From positions 1,550,001-1,614,000 of the forward strand of contig OX638344.1 of the NCBI GenBank assembly GCA_951813555.1: a stretch of 64,000 nt of DNA, given 5' to 3'. Under the pieces are notes generated by a model, which saw nothing but the letters and a program-made list of their open reading frames with translations, was not told the DNA's origin and did not search any database. The DNA comes from an uncultured Acidimicrobiales bacterium (GTDB lineage: Bacteria > Actinomycetota > Acidimicrobiia > Acidimicrobiales > Bin134). The number at the start of each line of letters is the position of its first letter. Position 1 is the first letter of the stretch. A program made the translations under genes and the position numbers. Below are positions 57,000 through 64,000 of this stretch, piece by piece.

Positions 57000-57536
57000 A
57001 TCAAGGTTCTGTTTGTCTGTACCGGGAACATCTGCCGATCCCCGATGGCCGAGGTGCTGTTCGCTCATCTGGCCCCTGAGGCTGAGGTCAGCTCGGCCGG
57101 GACCATGGACTGGAGCGGCCACCCCGCCCACGACTACGCCATCGCGGCCATGGCTGAGCGAGGGCTCGACCTGTCGGCCCACCGCAGCCGCCGCCTCTCT
57201 GAGTACTTGGTGGACGAATCCGACTTGATCGTGGCCATGACCCGCAACCACGGCTGGGCGGTGGCCGCCCGCAGCGAGGTCAAAGCGGCGGCCACGTTCC
57301 TGCCCGCTGAGCTTTCACGGCTGGCGACCGATGTTGGAAATCGCAACGGTGCTGTTGTGGCCGACTGGGTTGCCCAATTGCATTCTGAGCGCGATTCGAA
57401 AGCCGGCACCCGGTTTATCGGCCGGGCCGCCGACGAGATTCCCGACCCGATTGGCGAGTCTTTGCCCTACTTTCGGGACATTGCCGACCGTTTGGAGCGG
57501 GAACTCGCCCCCGCTGCCGCCCGGCTGCGGGCCTAG
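57000..57536 (+). CDS. Low-molecular-weight protein tyrosine phosphatase
   Basis: The catalytic P-loop VCTGNICRSP is encoded at 57015-57044, with the nucleophilic Cys codon at 57018. The general-acid region DEIPDPIGESLPYF lies near the C-terminus. No ATG, GTG or TTG lies in frame between the divergent gene start (56952) and the P-loop; the first ATG (57045) falls after the catalytic Cys. The start is therefore uncertain and the given position (an ATC codon) is only a proxy. CTG at 57009 or 56946, or another non-standard start, is possible. A start at 57045 would give an inactive protein. Confidence 0.7.
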   Translation: MKVLFVCTGNICRSPMAEVLFAHLAPEAEVSSAGTMDWSGHPAHDYAIAAMAERGLDLSAHRSRRLSEYLVDESDLIVAMTRNHGWAVAARSEVKAAATFLPAELSRLATDVGNRNGAVVADWVAQLHSERDSKAGTRFIGRAADEIPDPIGESLPYFRDIADRLERELAPAAARLRA

Positions 57537-57641
57537 ACATGGCGACGCTTTGCGCGAACTCCAAATGACTCCCTAAGGTCTGACAACTTGCAGTCGGTTG
57601 AGACTCGGCTGCCCATAGCCAAACCCGAGGGGGTCATGCTC

Positions 57642-59486
57642 ATGAAATCGCGTTGGTTGAGGCTTCTTGCCGTCTTGTTGGCGTTCACCGTGTTTGCCGT
57701 GTCTTGCGGCAACGATGACGATGGTGACGGGGTAACTGCGGGAACGCCGGCACCCGCCGCCGAGGAGCCGGAGGAAGAGGCGCCTGCTGAGGAAGCTCCT
57801 GCGGAGGAGGCTCCCGCGGAGGAGGCCCCTGCCGAGCAAGCTCCCGCAGATGAGCCTGAAGAAGAGCCAGTGGTGGTCATCGAGGGCTCCGAAGAAGTGG
57901 AAGAAGAAGAAACCGGAGGAGTGCCTACCGGCAACACCGGGTATATCTCTGGTGAAATCCTCACGACCGACTGCTCCGACGGGCGGCCGACAGGCGGAGA
58001 CCTCACGATCGGCATGTTCGGTGAGATCGTCGGCTGGGATCCCACGTTGATTCAGGGCGGGGCCTCGCTGGGCGGCACGCAGATGATTGCCATCTACGGC
58101 GCGCTGTTCTACGAGGACTTCGGAACTGGCCAGCTGATTCCCGGCCTGGCCGAGAGCATCTCCACTGAAGACAATGAGCTGTTCACGCTGAAGCTGCGCG
58201 AGGGCGTCAACTTCACCGACGGCACCCCGTTGGATGTCGACGCGTTGATCTGGAACATCGAGCACCACCAGAATCCCGATATCGGGTCGCAGTCCCGGGC
58301 TCAGGCCGATCTGATCGATTCGTGGGAGAAGATCGACGATTACACCATCGAGCTCACTGCCACCAGCAAGAACGCGGTGTTCGCGCAGATCTTCGCCTCC
58401 CGTATGGCGTGGATGATGTCGCCCACCACCTATCAGGCTGGTCAGGATCCGGAAACCGGTTTGAACTCCGATGTCAACATCAACCCGGTCGGGGTGGGCG
58501 CAGGCCCGTTCATGCTCGATTCTTGGGTCCAAGACGATCAGGCCGTTGTGGTGCGCAATCCGGACTACTTCCGCGAGGGTTGCCCCTATCTGGACAGCGT
58601 GATCTTCAAGCCCATCATCGAACCGCCGCAGCGCTATAACGCCTTCAACGCCGGCGACCTCGACATCGGCTACGACCGCCATCCTCAGAATTTGCAGGAC
58701 GCAATTGCCAAGGGCGTCAACACCACATCCCGGACCGACAACCACGGCGGCTATTGGATGCTCAACAACGTGAAAGAGCCGTTCAACATCCGGGAGTGCC
58801 GGGTGGCCGCGGCCCATGCCATCGACTACGAGACCATCAATGAGATCGTGTACGAGGGGCTCAATAACATGATCCGCAGCTTGATGAGGCCTGGTTCTCC
58901 GTGGACCGATCCCGAAGCAGTGCTGCCGGGCTTCGACCAAGATGCGTCTGCTGCCGCGCTCGAAGAGTGCGAGGCCCAACTGGGCGGTCCGCTGGAGTTC
59001 GAGACCTACTGCACCACCTCACCGGAGAATGTGCTCCTTACTGAGACCCTCATCGCCATGTGGAGCGAGGTGGGCATCTCCGCTACCGCCAATTGCGTGG
59101 AGGTCGGCGAGATGGTCGGTGCCGTATTCGGCGGCGAATCAGTGGCCAACCCGTGGGCCATCCCCGTGGGCGATCCCGACTACATGTACGACGTGTACTT
59201 CGGCGATTCCACCGAGGACGGCGTCTGCGGTCCCAACGTCTCATCCCGTAACTGGGCCAAGGCGTGCTATCCGGAATTCGACGCCTCGCTCAAGCAGGGT
59301 CGTGAAGGCGTCACCTTCGAGGAGCGCTACGAGGGTTACAGCCGCTTCCAGCAGGAGTTTGTCTACCAGGTCCCGGTCATCGTGACCAGCAAGGGCGAGG
59401 TCGGCTACTACTGGACCGATGAGGTGTCCGGTGTATTCCAGACCGATGCCGGCATCATCCTCTTGGAATTCACCGCCAAGGGCTAA
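57642..59486 (+). CDS. ABC transporter substrate-binding lipoprotein (peptide/opine family 5)
   Basis: A 614-residue lipoprotein. The signal peptide (SRWLRLLAVLLAFTVFAVS) ends at the lipobox Cys in AVSCGNDD. An unusual acidic linker of five EE/EQ-APA units (encoded by imperfect 15-bp tandem repeats at 57772-57847) follows. The SBP_bac_5 domain has LKLREGVNFTDGTPLDVDAL and VGAGPFMLDSWVQDDQAVVV. The ATG at 57642 is preferred, with GAGGGGG eight bases upstream. Two permeases follow; no ATPase is present in the window. Confidence 0.87.
   Translation: MKSRWLRLLAVLLAFTVFAVSCGNDDDGDGVTAGTPAPAAEEPEEEAPAEEAPAEEAPAEEAPAEQAPADEPEEEPVVVIEGSEEVEEEETGGVPTGNTGYISGEILTTDCSDGRPTGGDLTIGMFGEIVGWDPTLIQGGASLGGTQMIAIYGALFYEDFGTGQLIPGLAESISTEDNELFTLKLREGVNFTDGTPLDVDALIWNIEHHQNPDIGSQSRAQADLIDSWEKIDDYTIELTATSKNAVFAQIFASRMAWMMSPTTYQAGQDPETGLNSDVNINPVGVGAGPFMLDSWVQDDQAVVVRNPDYFREGCPYLDSVIFKPIIEPPQRYNAFNAGDLDIGYDRHPQNLQDAIAKGVNTTSRTDNHGGYWMLNNVKEPFNIRECRVAAAHAIDYETINEIVYEGLNNMIRSLMRPGSPWTDPEAVLPGFDQDASAAALEECEAQLGGPLEFETYCTTSPENVLLTETLIAMWSEVGISATANCVEVGEMVGAVFGGESVANPWAIPVGDPDYMYDVYFGDSTEDGVCGPNVSSRNWAKACYPEFDASLKQGREGVTFEERYEGYSRFQQEFVYQVPVIVTSKGEVGYYWTDEVSGVFQTDAGIILLEFTAKG
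57772..57847 (+). repeat. Imperfect 15-bp tandem repeats encoding the EEAPA linker
   Basis: About five units of the pattern GAGGAGGCTCCCGCG encode Glu-Glu-Ala-Pro-Ala in the linker between the lipid anchor and the binding domain. Such in-frame repeats can change length by slippage without breaking the gene. Confidence 0.6.
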
Positions 59487-59508
59487 CCGAGCAATTCATT
59501 TGAGAACT

Positions 59509-59540
59509 AGGGGGTGGGCACGGTCCCGTGCCCACCCCCT
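59509..59540 (+). terminator. Strong hairpin between the binding-protein and permease genes
   Basis: A perfect 15-bp stem pairs 59509-59523 (AGGGGGTGGGCACGG) with 59526-59540, interrupted by only two central bases. It is followed by GTTCTAT, a weak T-tract. Its place after the binding-protein gene suits partial termination or 3'-end protection, giving more binding protein than permease. Confidence 0.6.
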
Positions 59541-59598
59541 GTTCTATCGGGCATCATCTATGAGGCCGTGCTGAAGTGCAGGGGGAGGTGACAGCAAG

Positions 59599-60552
59599 TT
59601 GAAGACCATCGGGCGCACCATCATCCGGATCATCCCGGTGCTGCTCCTTGTGAGCTTCTTTTCCTCCTTCTATGTGGAACTGCTGCCCGGTGATCCCACT
59701 ATTCGCCTACTGGGACAAGAGCGGGCCCAGGAGCCCGCCGCCCGGGAGTTGGTCAATCGGGAGCTTCGGCTCGACGAAAACGTCATCGTGCGCTACGGAA
59801 AGTGGCTGGGCGATGCGGTTACCGGCGATCTGGGCGAGTCGGTAAGGACCCACGGTCTGAAGGTGTCAGACACCATTCGACAGCGGCTACCCATCACCCT
59901 GGAATTGACAGTGGTGGCCCAGGCTCTGGCACTGATTCTGGCTATCCCGCTGGGGGTGTATGCCGCCTATAGGGCGGGACGCAGAATCGACCGAGCGTTG
60001 AACTCGGCATCATTTGCCGCTATCTCCTTGCCCCAGTTTCTGGTCGGCATCCTTTTGATCTTCATTCTGTTCAACCAACTCGACGTGTTGCCGCCCCAGG
60101 GGTGGACCCGGCTTACTGAGTGGGACTGGTGGGACCATTCCCGTCGCCTGCTCATGCCGGTGATCGCGTTATCTCTGACCGAGATTGCCGTGTTCCAGCG
60201 GTTGTTGCGGGCCGACATGATGGCCACCCTTCAAAACGACTTCGTGCTGACGGCCCGAGCCAAGGGCATGTCTCCCGCCCACGTGTTGTTCCGCCACGCC
60301 CTGCGGCCGTCGTCATTCTCACTCATCACTTTGGCGGGGGTGAGCACCGGTCGGCTTATCGGCGGCACCGTCATCATCGAAGTGCTGTTCCAACTCCCGG
60401 GAATGGGGCTCAAGATGGTCGACTCCATTACCGGCAATGATCTGGTGGTTCTGCAAGGACTAGTGCTGGTGGTGGCGGTGGCCTACATCATGTTGAACAT
60501 GCTGGTGGAGATCACGTACGCCCTGCTTGATCCAAGGATTAGACGTGGCTGA
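59599..60552 (+). CDS. ABC transporter permease (DppB/OppB type)
   Basis: A 317-residue membrane protein. The N-terminal helix IIPVLLLVSFFSSFYVELLP and FYVELLPGDPTIRLLG match the DppB start. The cytoplasmic EAA loop is LTARAKGMSPAHVLFRHALR. The start is a TTG at 59599 with GGGGGAGGTG eight bases upstream; no better start exists before the first helix. Confidence 0.86.
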   Translation: MKTIGRTIIRIIPVLLLVSFFSSFYVELLPGDPTIRLLGQERAQEPAARELVNRELRLDENVIVRYGKWLGDAVTGDLGESVRTHGLKVSDTIRQRLPITLELTVVAQALALILAIPLGVYAAYRAGRRIDRALNSASFAAISLPQFLVGILLIFILFNQLDVLPPQGWTRLTEWDWWDHSRRLLMPVIALSLTEIAVFQRLLRADMMATLQNDFVLTARAKGMSPAHVLFRHALRPSSFSLITLAGVSTGRLIGGTVIIEVLFQLPGMGLKMVDSITGNDLVVLQGLVLVVAVAYIMLNMLVEITYALLDPRIRRG

Positions 60553-61612
60553 CATCGGTGGTGTCATCACCGAGCCTGCGGCCCAGGAAGTCGTCGATCC
60601 CGAGCGAGGTCGCCGCGTTCGCCTCGCTAGGGAAGGAAGCGCCCGACTGGTCATCGGGCTGGCCCTGCTGCTGATACAGCTCTTGGTTACCTACGACAGC
60701 GTTGCCTGGCTTCAGGTGATCCTCGCCCTCGGAGGGATTTACGGGCTCCTTACCGGGGTGGGGCAGCTGATCCGAGCAACATTCGGTTCCCGGGTCGACC
60801 CAACCGTATGGATCTCGATGGCTTGGCTGTTCATCCTGGTGCTTTTTGTGTTCTTGCAAGTGGGCGGGCTGTTCGACAGCTTGGATGCCGACTTCCAAGA
60901 CCGGGAGCGGCCACCGTCGTTCACCACCGACGAGCCCCTGGGCACCGATCGGCTGGGCAAGAGCGTTATGAACCAGAGCATTCGGGGGGCGCGAATCTCC
61001 CTGATCGTGGGATTGGGCGCAGTGGGAATCGGCTTGGCGGTGGGGTCGGTTATTGGGTTGGCTGCCGGATACTTCCGGGGGCCGATCGAAGGAACATTCA
61101 ACGTCATTACCGATGCCGTCCTGGCCTTTCCTGCCCTCATATTGCTGTTCTCAATCGTGGCCATATTCGGGGGCAGCGTGCTCGTCATTACGCTCGCGCT
61201 ATCGGTATTGAGCATTCCCACGATAGGCCGGCTGTCGCGCGCCAACACCTTGACCTTTGCCGCCCGGGAGTTCGTCACCGCGGCCAAGTCAATGGGTGCG
61301 TCCAACGGCCGCATCCTGTTTCGGGAGATCATGCCCAATGTGGCACTGCCGTTGGCCTCGTACGCCTTCATCATCGTGGCGGTGCTGATCGTGGCCGAGA
61401 CTTCGTTGGCCTTCTTAGGGGTGGGCATCGATCCCATCAGCACTCCCACGTGGGGCAACATGATCCAAGAGGGCCGCGATCCGAATCTGTTGGAGAAGGC
61501 TCCCCACATTGTGTTTGTTCCCGGAGTGATGATGTTCCTTACCGTGTTGTCGCTGAACCGCGTCGGCGAATCCCTCCGTGCCCTCTGGGACCCCCGCGAA
61601 GCCAAGCTCTAG
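60545..61612 (+). CDS. ABC transporter permease (DppC/OppC type)
   Basis: A 355-residue membrane protein. DEPLGTDRLGKSVMNQSIRG near residue 125 is the conserved DppC motif, and FVTAAKSMGASNGRILFREI the EAA loop. The GTG at 60545 overlaps the previous gene by 8 bases and has AAGGA upstream; a TTG at 60527 is an alternative. The end overlaps the convergent antitoxin gene by 4 bases. ATPase genes expected for this importer are not downstream. Confidence 0.85.
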   Translation: MADIGGVITEPAAQEVVDPERGRRVRLAREGSARLVIGLALLLIQLLVTYDSVAWLQVILALGGIYGLLTGVGQLIRATFGSRVDPTVWISMAWLFILVLFVFLQVGGLFDSLDADFQDRERPPSFTTDEPLGTDRLGKSVMNQSIRGARISLIVGLGAVGIGLAVGSVIGLAAGYFRGPIEGTFNVITDAVLAFPALILLFSIVAIFGGSVLVITLALSVLSIPTIGRLSRANTLTFAAREFVTAAKSMGASNGRILFREIMPNVALPLASYAFIIVAVLIVAETSLAFLGVGIDPISTPTWGNMIQEGRDPNLLEKAPHIVFVPGVMMFLTVLSLNRVGESLRALWDPREAKL

Positions 61613-61872
61613 TTTGCTGGCAACGACCGCTCCCGAGCTTCCCGCTCATCGCAGATGATCTCGACGATCATGTCTCTGTCGAGGTGTATCTCGCCGTAGG
61701 CAATCGCCTCGGCCCGCTTGCGGGCAATCATCTCTTCGATGGTGACGAAGTCGGCTTGCCGACAGACAAGATTGAGCATGTACTGCTGCAATGACTTGCC
61801 TGAGTTGACCGCTTGGGACTTGAGCTGGCAGTGGACCTCCTCGGGCACATGTTTGATCTGTATGCTCGGCAC
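61609..61872 (-). CDS. FitA-like ribbon-helix-helix antitoxin
   Basis: An 87-residue protein. MPSIQIKHVPEEVHCQLKSQ and GKSLQQYMLNLVCRQ match the Arc/FitA ribbon-helix-helix pattern. Its own toxin is not adjacent downstream, because a permease gene is convergent there. It follows the Phd/PIN pair by 30 bases in the same direction, so it may be a second antitoxin of that operon or a leftover of another module. Confidence 0.72.
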   Translation of the reverse strand: MPSIQIKHVPEEVHCQLKSQAVNSGKSLQQYMLNLVCRQADFVTIEEMIARKRAEAIAYGEIHLDRDMIVEIICDEREARERSLPAN

Positions 61873-61902
61873 AGGCCCCAGGTATCGTGACCTGCTGTGC
61901 CG

Positions 61903-62307
61903 TCAGGTCGCATTTATGAAGTCGAGGGGGCCGTTCCAGGCCAGAATCTCCCGGTCGGCGGTGACAAGCACTGCGCTGCGAATGAGCGCAGTGGCCATGA
62001 TGAACCGGTCGGCGGCATCGTTGGGTGCGGCATGATCTCGAAGCTCTGCGGCCCGCAGGGCGACCTCTGTGTCGATGGGAAGTTCATGGATGCCGCTATC
62101 CCGAAGCTCTTGACGCCAAGACCGCAAACCGTCGGGCAGCTCTACCCTGCTCTTGCGCACCAACTCCCCAAGCTCCCAGTAGGTGGCCGCCGACACGGCC
62201 AAATCAGACGAAGCGAGGGCGTCTTGGATCGCCGCGCTGGCAGCAGGCGGCACTTTCTCTCTATCGCTCAGTTCCCAGAGTAGGACATGCGTATCAACTA
62301 TGAGCAT
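61903..62307 (-). CDS. vapC: PIN-domain toxin (VapC-like)
   Basis: A 134-residue PIN ribonuclease. LIVDTHVLLWELSD gives the first Asp, SAATYWELGELVRKSR the conserved Glu, and APNDAADRFIMATALI and LVTADREIL the later acidic residues. The ATG at 62307 overlaps the antitoxin stop as TGATG; an in-frame TTG at 62310 is less likely. It is paired with the upstream Phd-type antitoxin. Confidence 0.85.
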   Translation of the reverse strand: MLIVDTHVLLWELSDREKVPPAASAAIQDALASSDLAVSAATYWELGELVRKSRVELPDGLRSWRQELRDSGIHELPIDTEVALRAAELRDHAAPNDAADRFIMATALIRSAVLVTADREILAWNGPLDFINAT

Positions 62308-62609
62308 CAAGTTGTCTCGGCAGGAGTTGCCTTATGCAATGCATCCCAGTTGGCCAGCATTTCCTCTACCGGCTCGTCGCCGAAGGTCGGCTCGGTAAGG
62401 TCTCCGTGAATGATGATCCGGCCTCGGCCCATGCCCCGCAAGACGGGCACCTCCCGCTTGGGCTCGCATGGCACCAGCCGAGCCACCGGGTGACCGTACT
62501 TGGTGATGACAAACTCCACTCCCTCCTCCTTCACCCTGTCCATGAGGGCCAAGCACTTTGCCTTGAAATCGCCGGCAGCGATGGTCTGTTCGGCTGATGA
62601 GGTAGACAT
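62307..62609 (-). CDS. Phd/YefM-family antitoxin
   Basis: A 100-residue protein. TIAAGDFKAKCLALMDRVKE and EFVITKYGHPVARLVPCEP are the Phd/YefM DNA-binding fold signature. The C-terminal half would wrap around the PIN toxin. The ATG at 62609 has GGAGGA upstream. It precedes the toxin and overlaps it by one base. Confidence 0.85.
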   Translation of the reverse strand: MSTSSAEQTIAAGDFKAKCLALMDRVKEEGVEFVITKYGHPVARLVPCEPKREVPVLRGMGRGRIIIHGDLTEPTFGDEPVEEMLANWDALHKATPAETT

Positions 62610-62635
62610 AGTTCCTCCAATTGCCATGAAGATGA

Positions 62636-62667
62636 TATGACCATAGTGTAACCATAGTCATAGTCAA
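62636..62667 (-). promoter_or_regulatory. Promoter and candidate operator of the Phd/VapC module
   Basis: On the - strand TTGACT (62662-62667) and TATGGT (62640-62645) have a 16-base spacer. TATGAC at 62636-62641 and GTCATA at 62657-62662 form an inverted repeat that spans the promoter. The hexamer CTATGG also occurs twice. Autorepression by the antitoxin at this site is the expected mechanism. Confidence 0.5.
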
Positions 62668-62678
62668 AAGTGCCAGGT

Positions 62679-64000
62679 ATGAGCAGCGCCATTTCATACG
62701 AACCGAACGAGCACTGTCCTCCCGCTGTCGCTGCCATAGCCGGGTTGCAGGGCGTGGTGCTGGCGTTGGCGCCGATCGTGTCGATCGTGGTCATCACTGC
62801 TCGTGCCGGCAACCAAGAGGCGGGGTATTTCACTTGGGCGCTGTTTGCGGCGCTGGTCATCGCCGGGGCGCTGACCGCGTTACAGGCCAGCCGATTCCGA
62901 CGGTTTGGCGCCGGGCACATCCTGATCATGGGGCCGACCCCGAACTTCATTGCCATATCGGTGCTGGCGCTGGCCGAGGGCGGTCCGGAGCTGCTGGCCA
63001 GCCTCACCGTGGCGGCCTCGCTGTTCTACCTGGTGCTGGCCTTCTGGCTGCCGTTCCTCCGCCGGGTTGTCACGCCTGTGGTCACTGGGACGGTGCTGAT
63101 GCTTATTGCAGCCACCATCTTGCCGGTGGCGCTCAACCGACTGGAGGACGTGCCTGTCGACGCTCCAGAGGCTGCGGGGCCGACCATCGCCTTGGTCACG
63201 CTGGCGGTGTCTACCGTGCTCTTCTTGCGGGCATCGGGAGTGTGGCGGCTGTGGTCGCCGCTCATCGGGATCATCACCGGCGGCGTGGCGGCCGCACTGT
63301 TCGGCGCCTATGAGATCGGCTCAGTGGGCGACGCGGCCTGGGTCGGCATTCCCGATTCCGGCGGATTCCCCGGATTCGAGCTGACCCCGGGGGCGAGCTT
63401 CTGGTCGCTGCTGCCCGCGTTCGTGGTGGTGACGCTGGCCGGCGGCGTCAAGAACGTGAGCGACAGCGTCGCTATCCAGCAGGTCTCGTGGAATCGGCCT
63501 CGAGTTCCCGACTTCCGGCTGGTCCAGGGCTCGCTCAACACCAACGGGCTCGGCATTCTGGCGGCCGGCATACTCGGAACTCCTCCCAACTCCGTCTATT
63601 CGGGAACCAGCGTGTCACTTATCGGGTTCACCGGCGTGGCCGCACGCCGCATCGGCTACGTCATCGGCGGTGCCTTGCTGGCACTGGCCTTCTTGCCCAA
63701 GCTGACCGCCTTCCTGCTTACCCTGCCCAGCCCGGTCATGGCCGCCTACCTGCTGACGGCCATAGCGCTGCTCTTTGTGAGCGGCGTTCGCACGGTGGTG
63801 CAAGACGGCCTCGACTCTCAGAAGGCCTTGGTCGTGGGGCTGGCGTTCTCGCTGGGCGTGGGACTCGACAACCAAACGATCTTTGCCGATCTGCTGGGTA
63901 GGAAATGGGGATTGCTGCTCGACAACGGCATGCTGGTCGGGGCGCTGGCTGCGGTGCTGATGACCGTGTTCTTGGATCTGACCAGTCCGCAGCGGCGCAG
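62679..64000 (+). CDS. NCS2-family nucleobase (xanthine/uracil) permease, partial
   Basis: A frame open from the ATG at 62679 to the end of the window (440 codons), so the 3' end is missing. It encodes a membrane protein with many hydrophobic helices. ILIMGPTPNFIAISVLALAE, NVSDSVAIQQVSW and GTPPNSVYSGTSVSLIGFTG match the nucleobase-ascorbate transporter family. It would import a purine or pyrimidine by proton symport. A nearby catabolic locus for N-heterocycles (28-45 kb) fits this role. Confidence 0.8.
   Translation, partial: MSSAISYEPNEHCPPAVAAIAGLQGVVLALAPIVSIVVITARAGNQEAGYFTWALFAALVIAGALTALQASRFRRFGAGHILIMGPTPNFIAISVLALAEGGPELLASLTVAASLFYLVLAFWLPFLRRVVTPVVTGTVLMLIAATILPVALNRLEDVPVDAPEAAGPTIALVTLAVSTVLFLRASGVWRLWSPLIGIITGGVAAALFGAYEIGSVGDAAWVGIPDSGGFPGFELTPGASFWSLLPAFVVVTLAGGVKNVSDSVAIQQVSWNRPRVPDFRLVQGSLNTNGLGILAAGILGTPPNSVYSGTSVSLIGFTGVAARRIGYVIGGALLALAFLPKLTAFLLTLPSPVMAAYLLTAIALLFVSGVRTVVQDGLDSQKALVVGLAFSLGVGLDNQTIFADLLGRKWGLLLDNGMLVGALAAVLMTVFLDLTSPQRR

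Noticed and set aside
62834..63313. 159-codon open frame near the right edge
   Set aside because: It is a frame-shifted shadow of the NCS2 permease, whose correct frame is open from 62679 to the window end.

Overview
The window is GC-rich and densely coded. It has several LLM-class (F420/flavin-type) oxidoreductases, frequent GTG starts, ATGA/GTGA gene overlaps and many toxin-antitoxin pairs. I infer an Actinomycetota genome, possibly an Acidimicrobiia-like environmental or symbiotic lineage; that is an inference from gene content, not a measured classification. No rRNA, tRNA, CRISPR array or prophage was recognised.

Layout. 0-12.5 kb is chromosomal metabolism: a sulfotransferase, an alpha/beta hydrolase, a proline iminopeptidase, three LLM oxidoreductases, a molybdopterin oxidoreductase and an MFS transporter. 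It is interrupted by a ribbon-helix-helix/MazF-like pair, a DUF4143 ATPase and an orphan HigA. 12.5-28.1 kb is an accessory, defence-like island. It holds three tandem promoter-hairpin units upstream of a broken NYN-domain gene, an IS3-family element, a metallophosphoesterase, a coiled-coil protein, a complete type I restriction-modification operon (hsdM-hsdS-hsdR), IS remnants, a UvrD-like helicase, an HTH-DUF433/PIN-like toxin pair, and a second, intact NYN gene with its own promoter-hairpin unit.

28.1-49.5 kb looks like an uptake and catabolic locus for an N-heterocycle or cyclic amide (purine, hydantoin or similar). It contains a three-subunit xanthine-dehydrogenase-family hydroxylase, an M20 amidohydrolase (N-carbamoyl-L-amino acid/allantoate type), a nitrilase-family N-carbamoyl-D-amino acid hydrolase type enzyme, a fused [2Fe-2S]-Mo hydroxylase, two deaminase-type amidohydrolases, an LLM enzyme, an acyl-CoA carboxyltransferase, two PLP enzymes and a BMP-family (nucleoside-type) ABC transporter. 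49.5-61.6 kb continues with an MFS transporter, an acyl-CoA dehydrogenase-like protein, a second molybdopterin oxidoreductase, an SDR, a CoA-transferase, a low-molecular-weight phosphatase and a peptide/opine-type ABC transporter. 61.6-64 kb holds a FitA-like antitoxin, a Phd/PIN toxin-antitoxin pair and a partial NCS2 nucleobase permease that runs off the window.

The most interesting signal is the repeated architecture at 12491-12811 and 27410-27505. Each unit has a sigma70-like promoter with a 17-bp spacer, 12-13 nt of leader, a GC-rich hairpin opening with CCCCG and a T-rich tail. The last unit of each group abuts the start codon of an NYN-domain (putative RNase) gene that has little or no Shine-Dalgarno sequence. 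The second cassette also sits between two copies of the 3' end of the neighbouring xdh-type gene, which suggests it moved in as a unit.
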